Assembly (NCBI GenBank): GCA_029553585.1
Contig: JAKPKS010000283.1
Location: forward strand, 1 to 32,621
Reading direction: 5' to 3'
Source of the DNA: Candidatus Atribacteria bacterium
Lineage (GTDB): Bacteria > Atribacterota > Phoenicimicrobiia > Phoenicimicrobiales > Stramentimicrobiaceae
Length of the DNA: 32,621 nt
The notes under the pieces are model-generated. The model was not told the DNA's origin and searched no databases. It saw only the letters and a program-made list of their open reading frames with translations. Both the position numbers and the translations under genes were made by a program. This document shows, piece after piece, positions 18,127-25,442 of this stretch; within the stretch, counting starts at the first letter, position 1; every line of letters begins with the position of its first letter.

Positions 18127-18324
18127 TTAAGTGATTGCCCTGTTTATCTTATCAAGCAAAACATCTAAATTTAATTTGTAATCCTCTGAAATTTTATTGA
18201 TGGTATCAAATCAGTAGTTACATAAGACACATTTTCCTACAATATCGTCATAATCACGAAAGACATCCTCTGTTTCTAGATATTTTCCAATTATTTCTAA
18301 TACTGTCATCTCCCCTGTAATCAA
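18127..18324 (-). CDS. Candidate DUF1858-like selenoprotein (in-frame TGA)
   Basis: Reading from TTG 18324, with AAGGAG 8 bases upstream, the frame opens MITGEMTVLEIIGKYLET and continues to the TAA at 18127, interrupted by one TGA at 18213-18211. Reading the TGA as selenocysteine gives 65 residues. The first half matches the start of DUF1858 redox-disulfide proteins (MIT..MTV.E.I.KY.ET..VF) and includes CVLC (Cys32, Cys35), then Asn-Tyr-Sec38. After the TGA the frame continues FDTINKI and LNLDVLLDKIN, as expected for the family's ETIEEA and LD.LL..LN segments. Bacterial selenoproteins need a SECIS hairpin just after the UGA. Only a weak one is visible (5 A-U pairs, 11-base loop containing GAGG, 22 bases downstream). 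The alternative is a recent nonsense mutation. The gene lies upstream of and co-directional with the selenium-cluster lysR gene. Confidence 0.65.
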
Positions 18325-18395
18325 TTATTTAGCTCCTTCTCCTTTAAGATTTAAAGTAATGAAATTTTTATTACATGGCTATCTATAAATAGTAT

Positions 18396-18414
18396 TTGGT
18401 TATTTGATAACCAA
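18396..18414. promoter_or_regulatory. Dyad in the divergent region, probable LysR operator
   Basis: Perfect inverted repeat TTGGTTAT-TTG-ATAACCAA, between the minus-strand gene starting at 18324 and yedE starting at 18520. It has the size and symmetry of a LysR-type recognition site and lies 45 bases upstream of the predicted yedE -35, where an activator would bind. Assignment to the adjacent regulator is inference. Confidence 0.55.
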
Positions 18415-18458
18415 GTGCTCACATATAAATATTATCTATTTCAAAGTATGACTTTTAA

Positions 18459-18488
18459 TTGATAATATTTATTAATAACATTTATCAT
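18459..18488 (+). promoter_or_regulatory. Predicted yedE promoter
   Basis: TTGATA (18459-18464) and TATCAT (18483-18488) with an 18-base spacer, about 30 bases before the yedE start codon and just downstream of the putative LysR dyad. Confidence 0.45.
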
Positions 18489-18519
18489 ACCATATTTAGC
18501 AAAAGGAGGACTGTAAAGC

Positions 18520-19602
18520 TTGAAAAATGTATTATCTACCAAAAAAGGAATTATTGGAGTAGGAGCAATCATTGGGGTGCTGGCTTCACTCCTGCAATTC
18601 TGGGGAAATCCCGCAAACATGGGTATTTGTGTAGCCTGTTTTGTAAGGGATATAACGGGGGCATTAGGATTACATAGGGCAGGTGTAGTTCAATATATGC
18701 GTCCAGAGATCATTGGTTTTGTTTTAGGATCTTTTATAGCAGCATATGCTTTTAAAGAATTCAAATCAAGACTTGGTTCTGCACCCATTGTAAGATTTAT
18801 TCTGGGGTTCTTTGCTATGATTGGTGCTCTTATATTTTTAGGGTGTCCCTGGCGGGCAATTCTACGTTTGGCAGGAGGAGATTTAAATTCTATTTTCGGC
18901 TTATTAGGACTTACAGGCGGTATTTGGATTGGAACAATTTTTCTGGAAAAAGGGTACAATCTTGGATCCAGCCATAAGACATATACATCGGTAGCTTTGA
19001 TTTTTCCTATAATTATGCTGGGTATGTTAATTATTATGCTTTTTAATCCAGCAGTGGCTGATGAGAGTAAAAGTGGAGTTCTTTTTTATAGCATTGAAGG
19101 ACCTGGCTCAATGCGTGCACCTTTGTTAATTTCGCTGGGAATTGGTTTAGTAATCGGAGTTTTAGCGCAAAGAAGTCGCTTTTGTACCATGGGAGCCATA
19201 CGTGATCTAATTCTATTTAAGCAGACACATCTTTTGGTGGGATCAGTAAGTATGGCAATTACAGCATTTGTTATGAATTTAATACTAGGGCAGTTTAATC
19301 CTGGCTTTGCAAACCAGCCAGTAGCACATACCATGCATATATGGAATTTTGGCGGTATGGTTCTTGCTGGATTGGCATTTACACTGGCCGGTGGGTGTCC
19401 TGGACGACAGCTATTCCTATCAGGGGAAGGAGATGGAGATGCTGCTGTATTTGTAATAGGGATGGTTGTCGGTGCTGGCTTTGCCCACAATTTTGGTTTA
19501 GCGAGCTCCGGAGCAGGCGCAACTGCTGCAGGGATTACTGCACTTTATATTGGTTTGTTATCATGTGGTTTAATCGGATTTACTATGAAAGAAAATATGT
19601 AG
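18520..19602 (+). CDS. yedE: YedE-like selenium-metabolism membrane protein
   Basis: A 360-residue, about ten-helix membrane protein of the YeeE/YedE family. The family moves reduced sulfur compounds such as thiosulfate; the branch found with yedF and selD is assigned to selenium metabolism. Cysteine-bearing intramembrane motifs occur at NMGICVACFVRD, GCPWRAILRLAGGD, RSRFCTMGAIRD and GGCPGRQLFLSGEGD, in the two-repeat arrangement typical of the family. The start is TTG with AAAGGAGG 10 bases upstream; no ATG fits better. It begins a plus-strand operon of four tightly packed genes. Substrate (selenite, selenide or selenosulfate) cannot be read from sequence. Confidence 0.9.
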   Translation: MKNVLSTKKGIIGVGAIIGVLASLLQFWGNPANMGICVACFVRDITGALGLHRAGVVQYMRPEIIGFVLGSFIAAYAFKEFKSRLGSAPIVRFILGFFAMIGALIFLGCPWRAILRLAGGDLNSIFGLLGLTGGIWIGTIFLEKGYNLGSSHKTYTSVALIFPIIMLGMLIIMLFNPAVADESKSGVLFYSIEGPGSMRAPLLISLGIGLVIGVLAQRSRFCTMGAIRDLILFKQTHLLVGSVSMAITAFVMNLILGQFNPGFANQPVAHTMHIWNFGGMVLAGLAFTLAGGCPGRQLFLSGEGDGDAAVFVIGMVVGAGFAHNFGLASSGAGATAAGITALYIGLLSCGLIGFTMKENM

Positions 19603-19615
19603 GAGGAATTTAGGA

Positions 19616-19837
19616 ATGGATCATATCGTTGATGCCAGAGGGCTTTCATGTCCTCAACCAGTTATTTTAACTATGAAAACAATTAAAGAAACAAATAGCA
19701 ATGAGATAACTGTTTTAGTTGATACAGATACTTCAAAAGAAAACGTAATACGAGCTGCCCTGTTTAAAGGATGGAAAAGTGAAAAAGTTCAAGAAGTAGA
19801 TGACGGGTATGAAATCATCTTAAGAAAGGATAAATAA
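19616..19837 (+). CDS. TusA/SirA-like protein, YedF-type
   Basis: A 73-residue single-domain protein of the TusA family. The persulfide or perselenide carrier cysteine is Cys12 in GLSCPQPV (the CPxP motif), following VDARG. The alpha/beta sandwich ends in DGYEIILRK. TusA proteins relay sulfur; the YedF branch next to yedE is linked to selenium. Full-length YedF adds a DsrE-like C-terminal domain, which is absent here. The next gene, one base downstream, encodes a different small carrier-like protein, so the roles may be split over two chains. AGGAGG precedes the ATG, 13 bases after yedE. Confidence 0.88.
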   Translation: MDHIVDARGLSCPQPVILTMKTIKETNSNEITVLVDTDTSKENVIRAALFKGWKSEKVQEVDDGYEIILRKDK

Positions 19838-19838
19838 T

Positions 19839-20375
19839 ATGTTTAGGAAATTTAAAAAAGACAAGGGTAAGCATGGTTCAAGAGAACATGGCAGAGGCAT
19901 CCTTGTTTTTGAAAATACAACAGAGGTTATCAGGGCAGAGAAGATATTAAAAACTAAGGGATGGAAAATAAAAGTAATGGGTCCTCCTCCCAACATTCGA
20001 ACTGGTTGTGATCTGGTAATAGAGTTCCCTTTGATTGAAGAATTATCTATTATAAGAACTTTGGCAGAGGTGAAAGTTAAGCCTTTACAGGTTGTACCGG
20101 TTAATGAAGAACTCTTAGAACCGGTTAGCCTGATTCATGAAAAAGAATTTGGTAAATATCTTATGATAAGAGCCGCTAATATGAAAATAACTGTAGATAG
20201 AGATACAAAAACAATTGTCAATGTATCAGGAGGAGGCTGCCCTGATGTTCCTTATTTAGCTGAACAGATGGTGAATATGAAATTAGATGAGACCAAACAG
20301 CCTAATGAGATAGGGTATACACTATGTGCTTATGCTTTGCAGATTGCCTATGATCGGATGACAGAATTATGTTAG
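19839..20375 (+). CDS. DUF3343 (Se/S carrier-like) protein with extra C-terminal domain
   Basis: A 178-residue cytoplasmic protein. After a basic N-terminus, residues about 20-90 resemble DUF3343, a small domain proposed to act as selenium or sulfur carrier: GILVFENTTEVIRAEKILK, then the segment PPNIRTGCDLVIEF with its conserved cysteine. Residues about 95-178 form a second region that I do not recognize, with GGGCPDVPYLAEQM and a cysteine as the last residue. It starts one base after the TusA-like gene and overlaps the next gene by 7 bases, so it is firmly inside the selenium operon. No enzymatic motif is visible. A carrier or scaffold role is inference from the family and neighbours. Confidence 0.8.
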   Translation: MFRKFKKDKGKHGSREHGRGILVFENTTEVIRAEKILKTKGWKIKVMGPPPNIRTGCDLVIEFPLIEELSIIRTLAEVKVKPLQVVPVNEELLEPVSLIHEKEFGKYLMIRAANMKITVDRDTKTIVNVSGGGCPDVPYLAEQMVNMKLDETKQPNEIGYTLCAYALQIAYDRMTELC

Positions 20376-21229
20376 GTATTGTAGGGACTATTCCGATCGA
20401 AGATTTTCCTGTAACTACCGGTATAGTTTTATTAGAAGGTGACTGTATTGTTATGGGGGATAACCGCATCAGTGTACATCGCGGTACACCTGCAATGATA
20501 GCAGCTGCAATAGAAACTTTAAAATATAAGAATAAAACTAACCCTTTTTGTTATCTGGTAGGGGATATAGGTAATGGCAAGGGTTGCAGAAGACTGTATA
20601 AAGAACTGGAAGACAATATAGCAAAAACATCTTTTAAAACATTGGCACTTCACTATTTTCAACCAGATGTTGATTTGTTTAAAAAGGTTATTAGAGAAAT
20701 TGATAAAATGCCCAAAAGACCTGTTTTAGTGGCCGATGCAGGATTTATGTATGTTGCTAAAATGGCTGGAGATGCATCATTCTTTGATCTGTTTACACCG
20801 GATGCCGGGGAGCTTGCTTATTTAGCTGATGAAAAAGCCCCCCATCCTTTTTATACCAGAGGATTTATCTTACATGAAGATAATCAGGTTCCAGATTTAA
20901 TTCAAAGGGCATATCAACATAATAATGCAGCTAAATATCTGCTTGTTAAGGGAGAGAAGGACTATGTAGCAAATAAAGATGGTATCCTGGAGATAATAGA
21001 TAACCCTGTTGAAGAAATACTTGAGCCCATAGGGGGAACAGGCGATACATTGACAGGAATTGTATCTGCATTAATCTGTTCAGGTATGGATATAAAAACA
21101 GCATCTGCTAAGGCAGCTTTAGTTAATCGATTAGCTGGTTTTTATGCTAAGCCAACACCAGCAACACAAATATATGAGATTATAAAGGAAATTCCTAGGG
21201 CACTTGGTGAAGTATTCAAGGATAAATAA
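20369..21229 (+). CDS. Kinase-fold protein related to NAD(P)HX dehydratase
   Basis: A 286-residue protein with the ribokinase-like fold of the YjeF C-terminal (NAD(P)HX dehydratase, NnrD) family. The best marker is GGTGDTLTGIVSAL at residues 222-235, with the catalytic-type Asp226. FTPDAGELAYLAD matches the family's TPHPGEMARL segment, and RPVLVADAGFMYVAK precedes it. It lacks the N-terminal epimerase domain. Its ATG lies within the end of the DUF3343 gene (7-base overlap), which indicates translational coupling and an operon function rather than general NAD(P)HX repair. I cannot say which small molecule it phosphorylates or dehydrates. Confidence 0.75.
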   Translation: MLGIVGTIPIEDFPVTTGIVLLEGDCIVMGDNRISVHRGTPAMIAAAIETLKYKNKTNPFCYLVGDIGNGKGCRRLYKELEDNIAKTSFKTLALHYFQPDVDLFKKVIREIDKMPKRPVLVADAGFMYVAKMAGDASFFDLFTPDAGELAYLADEKAPHPFYTRGFILHEDNQVPDLIQRAYQHNNAAKYLLVKGEKDYVANKDGILEIIDNPVEEILEPIGGTGDTLTGIVSALICSGMDIKTASAKAALVNRLAGFYAKPTPATQIYEIIKEIPRALGEVFKDK

Positions 21230-21268
21230 ATTAAAACATAGATAATAGGTACAATGGAATAGGGGGTA

Positions 21269-21598
21269 ATGGCTAAAGGAAGTGGGGTTACAGTTAAAAT
21301 AGACCATCAAAAAATTCCCATAATAGCAAAAGTGTTGGATTATGCCGGTATGGGACTAATCCCGGCAGGAGCATATGCAAATAGAAAGTTTACCATGGGA
21401 GATGTTTATATAGGTAGTATGGTACCCGGAAACATAGTGGATATATTGTTTGACCCTCAGACATCAAGTGGATTGCTTATATCAGTAAAAGAATCGCATG
21501 CAGAAAAGTTATTAGTTGCGCTAAAAGATACACCAACAGAATTTGCAATAATTGGGCATATTTCAGAGCAAGAAGATAAATTTGTAACAGTAAAATAA
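21269..21598 (+). pseudogene. selD: C-terminal fragment of selenide,water dikinase
   Basis: 109 residues that correspond to the last third of SelD, the enzyme making selenophosphate from selenide and ATP. MAKGSGVTVKID, GMGLIPAGAYANRKF, FDPQTSSGLLISV and the closing EFAIIGHISE follow the SelD C-terminal order. The N-terminal part, with the catalytic Cys/Sec and Lys and the ATP-binding aspartates (roughly 220 residues), is missing. The frame upstream is closed by a TAG three codons before the ATG, and no SelD-like residues are visible there. A purine-rich AGGGGG precedes the ATG, so it may still be translated. Either a deletion left this remnant or the domain has been kept alone; it cannot act as SelD by itself. 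Confidence 0.8.
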
Positions 21599-21739
21599 AG
21601 ATATTACTACTGTTATGTGGTATAATAAAATTATAATATCAAGATCAAAAGTAATGAAAAAAATTACAAATGATTTGATAAAAGGAGTTTCTATCAAAAT
21701 ATATGAGTGCAGACTTTTCAAGCAAATATTAGATGCATA

Positions 21740-21801
21740 ATATGCTCTTCTTATTTTAAGCAGTTTTATTATTTAAGCTGTCTACGATAAGGGGAGCATA
21801 T
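21740..21801 (+). terminator. Long hairpin with U-run, possible end of the selenium operon
   Basis: ATATGCTCTTCTTAT (21740-21754) pairs with ATAAGGGGAGCATAT (21787-21801) over 15 positions. Two of these are U-G pairs that form only in plus-strand RNA. The loop is 32 bases. T5 follows at 21804-21808. It may end the yedE operon transcript, although the loop is longer than in normal terminators. Confidence 0.5.
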
Positions 21802-22181
21802 CATTTTTGTGTGTATGGCTCTATTATTTCTATCAATAACTTACAAACATAATTATTGAAGAATTGCAATGTCTGACTAAAATATCGTACATTTTAGTTT
21901 TAGTACTGCCGATTCGCTTCTAAGAACATTTAAAGCCAATAAATATAAACTTATTATAAAAAGATGCAATTTATAACTATAAAATATACGGTTAATAATT
22001 ACGGATAATTAAAATATTATAGAAGCAAAAGTTACTAACATTCTGCTTGCATTATTTAATAAGAAAAGATTATCCAGGAAATGTAAATAAATTATTACTG
22101 CGAACAGGGAGAGCAATTTTTAGTTCAATAATATAGATTAATTTTATCATGTTGTGTTTACACTCATCACTATTACTATAG

Positions 22182-22290
22182 CAAGGTTAATGTCTGTCAG
22201 GGCTCCAGCAAAGATAATTTACATATATTATATTATGACGTCAGCAAGGGATTATGCCTTCAAGCCGGCTAACCTTGATCTGTTCTTTTT
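22182..22290 (+). other. Candidate structured RNA element
   Basis: Outer arms CAAGGTTA (22182-22189) and TAACCTTG (22270-22277) pair perfectly. Inside, GGCT (22201-22204) can pair with AGCC (22263-22266), TGACGTCA is self-complementary, and AAGG-7-CCTT forms a small hairpin. T5 follows at 22286-22290. The nested layout with a terminal U-run resembles a small RNA or leader. I do not recognize a known class. Confidence 0.35.
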
Positions 22291-22636
22291 AAAATTGCAA
22301 CAATGAATAAATCTATCCAGATTATCCTGTAGCTCAATAAGTGCAGCAATCTTCTTTGCTCAGGCTTAGACTCTTTCTTATCCTTCAATCCCGGATAGCC
22401 GAACTACTGATGTTATTGCATTTGTGTATTGGTATAAAGTACACTATACTTATAGTCTGGCAGTATTCTCATACTCTGGTTATATGTGCTTTCTCCTTCT
22501 TTACCAACATGCCTGGTTAATTAGCCTTTTACGGAAGGATGGCATGCCTGATCAGCTTATTATGTTAAAGTTTTGCTCAACTGTTAGCAGGGTTTGAAAT
22601 CAGTTTAAATTAATTAATAGAAAGGTGTATTAAAAA

Positions 22637-23926
22637 ATGTCCACTCTAGTCATAGTAGGAACTCAATGGGGAGATGAAGGCAAGGGCAAAGTTACCGACT
22701 TGTTTGCAGAAAATTATGATATAATTGCTCGCTATCAAGGAGGGAGCAATGCGGGACACACGGTAGTAATAGGGGATGATTCCTATATTTTTCACCTTTT
22801 ACCATCCGGTATTTTGCACGAGGCCAAGATTTGCTTAATTGGTAATGGCGTGGTTTTAGATCCGGAGATCTTATTTGTTGAAATTGAAAATTTAAGAAAA
22901 CACGGTATCGATATTTCTAAAAGGCTATTCATTGACTATAAAGCACATTTAATTATGCCTTACCATAAAATTATCGATGAAACCTTGGAAGAAGATGAAA
23001 ACAGCCGTAAAATTGGTACAACTAAAAGCGGTAACGGGCCCGCTTATGCTGACAAGATTTGCCGCTCAGGAATCAGGGTATGTGATTTAATTCACGCAGA
23101 AAGCCTCTCTGTTAAACTGGATATATTATTGAAACAAAAAAGTAATTATTTAATGAGTAACTATTGCATCAATCTGGATAAAAAGCATATAGATGATATT
23201 AAAGAGAGGTATTTACACTACGGTAAATTGTTAAAAAATTTTGCTGTTGATGGTTCCCTGTTTTTAAATGAACAGATCAAGAAGAGGAAAAATATAATAT
23301 TTGAAGGTGCGCAAGGTACTATGCTTGATATAGATCACGGCACTTACCCATATGTAACCTCGTCAAATCCAATTGCCGGCAGTGTCTGTATTGGGTGCGG
23401 CATTAGTCCAATCTATATTGATAAAGTTGTTGGCATTGTTAAGGCATACGCTACAAGGGTTGGAGAGGGCCCTTTCCCCACCGAGTTGAAAGACTCTATT
23501 GGACAGCAATTGAGAGATGTTGGGTATGAATATGAATACGATCCGGAAACAGGTCGGCCAAGACGATGCGGCTGGCTTGATACAGTAATAGTAAAATATG
23601 CCAATCGAATTAATGGCATCAAAGAGATAGTTTTAACTAAACTGGATGTGCTTAATTCGTTCAAGAAAATACAGGTATGCCGCGAGTATAAAATAAATAA
23701 TGAAATATATCAGCATTATCCTGCTGACAGTGAATTAATCCCTTTTATTGAGCCAGTGTACGAAGAGATGGATGGATGGGAAGAGGATATTAGTTTGGTA
23801 AGGGATTTTAAAAAATTACCTGATAATGCCAAAAAATATATCACAAGAATTGAAGAATTAACAGAATCTATTGTTTCTATAGTCTCTGTTGGACCAAAAA
23901 GGGACCAGACTATTTTCAGGAATTAA
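22637..23926 (+). CDS. purA: Adenylosuccinate synthetase
   Basis: GTP-dependent condensation of IMP and aspartate to adenylosuccinate, the first committed step to AMP. The GTP/IMP loop GTQWGDEGKGK (8-18) carries the catalytic Asp13, and His41 is in SNAGHTV. Further signatures are GTTKSGNGPAY, FEGAQGTMLDIDHGTYP and TRVGEGPFPTEL. Length of 429 residues is standard. The ribosome site is the modest AAAGGTG before the ATG. It is a single gene: a 1-kb non-coding stretch precedes it and a strong terminator follows. Together with the upstream GMP synthase-like gene it gives both branches from IMP some presence here, though they are not adjacent. Confidence 0.98.
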   Translation: MSTLVIVGTQWGDEGKGKVTDLFAENYDIIARYQGGSNAGHTVVIGDDSYIFHLLPSGILHEAKICLIGNGVVLDPEILFVEIENLRKHGIDISKRLFIDYKAHLIMPYHKIIDETLEEDENSRKIGTTKSGNGPAYADKICRSGIRVCDLIHAESLSVKLDILLKQKSNYLMSNYCINLDKKHIDDIKERYLHYGKLLKNFAVDGSLFLNEQIKKRKNIIFEGAQGTMLDIDHGTYPYVTSSNPIAGSVCIGCGISPIYIDKVVGIVKAYATRVGEGPFPTELKDSIGQQLRDVGYEYEYDPETGRPRRCGWLDTVIVKYANRINGIKEIVLTKLDVLNSFKKIQVCREYKINNEIYQHYPADSELIPFIEPVYEEMDGWEEDISLVRDFKKLPDNAKKYITRIEELTESIVSIVSVGPKRDQTIFRN

Positions 23927-23976
23927 CAAAATGCCCAGTAAATAAGCAGATAGTAAGCAGGTAAAGAAATGAGTCC

Positions 23977-24019
23977 GATAGTAAAAAGCCGCCTTTGTTG
24001 AAGGCGGCTTTTTACTATC
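23977..24019. terminator. Bidirectional terminator between purA and the foldase gene
   Basis: A perfect 19-base inverted repeat with core AAAAAGCCGCCTT / AAGGCGGCTTTTT around a TGTTG loop. The A5/T5 runs flank the GC-rich core on both strands, so it can end purA from the left and the convergent foldase gene from the right. Confidence 0.93.
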
Positions 24020-24076
24020 TATAATGATTTGGCAAATGCCTGTATAAGTATGAGCATAGGGACATAAATTAACGAA

Positions 24077-24958
24077 TTATTCACTAATTTGATCAGACTC
24101 TTCGTCTGAGATTAATTCTAAATGTTTAACTACGGTAGCTTGCTCTTCAATATCTTTTAGATATTGGTCAAAGGTTTGCTGCTGTTTTTGGGGTAATAAT
24201 TGCTGTTTAATTTCCTCTTTTACTTCACCTAATTCTAAATAATGAGCAGGATTTTTTTCTAATACTTTAAAGATGTGGAATCCTTTATCAGTAGGAATAA
24301 TAGTACTAACCTCACCCGGGTTTAAAGCAAACAACTTGTCTTCAATTTCAGCGGTGAGGGTACCTTTACTGATAAAACCAATATCTCCTCCTCTGGAGGC
24401 ACTGCTGCCTATAGAGGCTTCCTCGGCTAAAACTGAGAAGTCCATACCTTCACCTAATTTGGTGAGAACCTCCGTGGCCTGTTCTTCTGTTTCGGTATAA
24501 ATATTCAGGGCATGAACCTCTTCTTCTTTCCAAAATTCGTCTTTATTTTCCTCATAATAAGAAAGAAGCTCATCATCGTTTATTTCAGTCTTTTCAATAA
24601 TTTCTTTTTCGATAAGGAATTGTATTAAAATCTGTTCTGTTGCATTTTTAATTTGAAACTGTACTTCAGGGATACTATCTAATTTAATCTCATCTGCCTT
24701 TTGGACCAACAATGTTTGAATTACAATTTGCTCTAACAGGTCTGCTTTACTTAGTTGTATTTTGTATTGTTCCGGGATAGCATTCCAATATTGATTAAAA
24801 TCGTTTAAGGTGATTACAATATTATTGACAGTAGCCAATATCTCCTGAGTCTCCTGACCCTGATTCTGCTCTTGGCCAATGATTCCGATGGGGAAAATAA
24901 ACAACAGTGACAAAAATAACACAAAAAAGTAAGTAATTTTTTTAAAAAAAATTTTCAC
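24077..24958 (-). CDS. Exported parvulin-type peptidyl-prolyl isomerase
   Basis: A 293-residue secreted foldase of the SurA/PrsA/PpiC type. A signal peptide spans residues 1 to about 28 (MKIFFKKITYFFVLFLSLLF and following), with no lipobox cysteine, so it is probably soluble in the cell-envelope space or anchored by the uncleaved segment. A SurA-N-like helical region follows (ILATVNNIVITLNDF). The parvulin domain lies at about residues 150-250: EEEVHALNIYTETEEQA, then FSVLAEEASIG, SRGGDIGFISKG and GEVSTIIPTDKGFHIFKV. The start is GTG with AGAGG 9 bases upstream. It is divergent from rpsU and convergent with purA. Confidence 0.92.
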   Translation of the reverse strand: MKIFFKKITYFFVLFLSLLFIFPIGIIGQEQNQGQETQEILATVNNIVITLNDFNQYWNAIPEQYKIQLSKADLLEQIVIQTLLVQKADEIKLDSIPEVQFQIKNATEQILIQFLIEKEIIEKTEINDDELLSYYEENKDEFWKEEEVHALNIYTETEEQATEVLTKLGEGMDFSVLAEEASIGSSASRGGDIGFISKGTLTAEIEDKLFALNPGEVSTIIPTDKGFHIFKVLEKNPAHYLELGEVKEEIKQQLLPQKQQQTFDQYLKDIEEQATVVKHLELISDEESDQISE

Positions 24959-25003
24959 AGGCTTTAACCTCTTTCCTTATAATCATTTATTACCTATGTT
25001 TTG

Positions 25004-25032
25004 ATATAACACTGACAGATAACTAAAGTAAA
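25004..25032 (-). promoter_or_regulatory. Possible promoter of the foldase gene
   Basis: Minus-strand TTTACT (25032-25027) and TTATAT (25009-25004) with a 17-base spacer, about 45 bases before the GTG start. Both elements deviate from consensus. Confidence 0.35.
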
Positions 25033-25165
25033 AACTCACTGGTTAAGTGTAACATAACTGACTTATTAAGTAAATAGAAGCAGGATAAACATTTCCAGTA
25101 AGAACGAAAAGTTTACATTATTTTGAACTGATTTAATTTTATATTGACAAAAGAGTCATAATTCC

Positions 25166-25194
25166 TTGAAATTTTTACAATAATATTATATAAT
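25166..25194 (+). promoter_or_regulatory. Predicted rpsU promoter
   Basis: TTGAAA (25166-25171) and a perfect TATAAT (25189-25194) separated by 17 bases. Its predicted start lies about 50 bases before rpsU. A TTGACA at 25144-25149 lies upstream without a good -10 at proper spacing. Confidence 0.75.
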
Positions 25195-25253
25195 TAACAG
25201 GTAAAATTCTTTGTAGCTAATCAGGCTTATCATTTGGTAAAGGGGGTGAGGGG

Positions 25254-25442
25254 ATGGCAACAATTATAGTAAGAGAAGATGAAGAATTTGACCACGCTTT
25301 GAGGCGTTTTAAAAAAGAATGTCAGAAAAGTGGAATTATTTCTGATATTAAAAAACATGAATATTATGAGAAGCCCAGTGAAAGAAGAAAAAGAAAACTC
25401 ATCGCAGCTCAAAGAAAAAAGAAAAGGAGAGGTAGATTTTAG
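25254..25442 (+). CDS. rpsU: Ribosomal protein S21
   Basis: Small basic protein of the 30S subunit. MATIIVREDEEFDHALRRF opens the chain, and the basic C-terminus KKHEYYEKPSERRKRK and KKKRRGRF is diagnostic. The 62-residue length is typical. The leader is G-rich (GGGGGTGAGGGG directly before the ATG), so the exact Shine-Dalgarno register is unclear. The stop codon is followed at once by the TTG start of yqeY. Confidence 0.97.
   Translation: MATIIVREDEEFDHALRRFKKECQKSGIISDIKKHEYYEKPSERRKRKLIAAQRKKKRRGRF

Larger units (their letters stand above)
21599..22636. other. One-kilobase region without a clear protein gene
   Basis: Stops interrupt all six frames and no frame shows a family I recognize. 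The longest open stretch I examined is a minus-strand 44-codon stretch at 22403-22269. Several inverted repeats occur: 21740-21801, ACTAAAAT-7-ATTTTAGT at 21876-21898, the perfect palindrome TGACGTCA at 22236-22243, and CAAGGTTA/TAACCTTG enclosing 22182-22277. The region also holds the promoter for purA. It could be a decayed gene area left after the selD truncation, or contain structured RNA. Confidence 0.6.

Noticed and set aside
21655-21741. Plus-strand 28-codon frame MKKITNDLIKGV
   Set aside because: No Shine-Dalgarno, no family, and length within chance for AT-rich DNA.
22269-22403. Minus-strand open stretch of 44 codons (contains LKDKKESKPEQRRLL)
   Set aside because: No ATG, no ribosome binding site and no recognizable family; it may be gene debris but cannot be supported as a gene.
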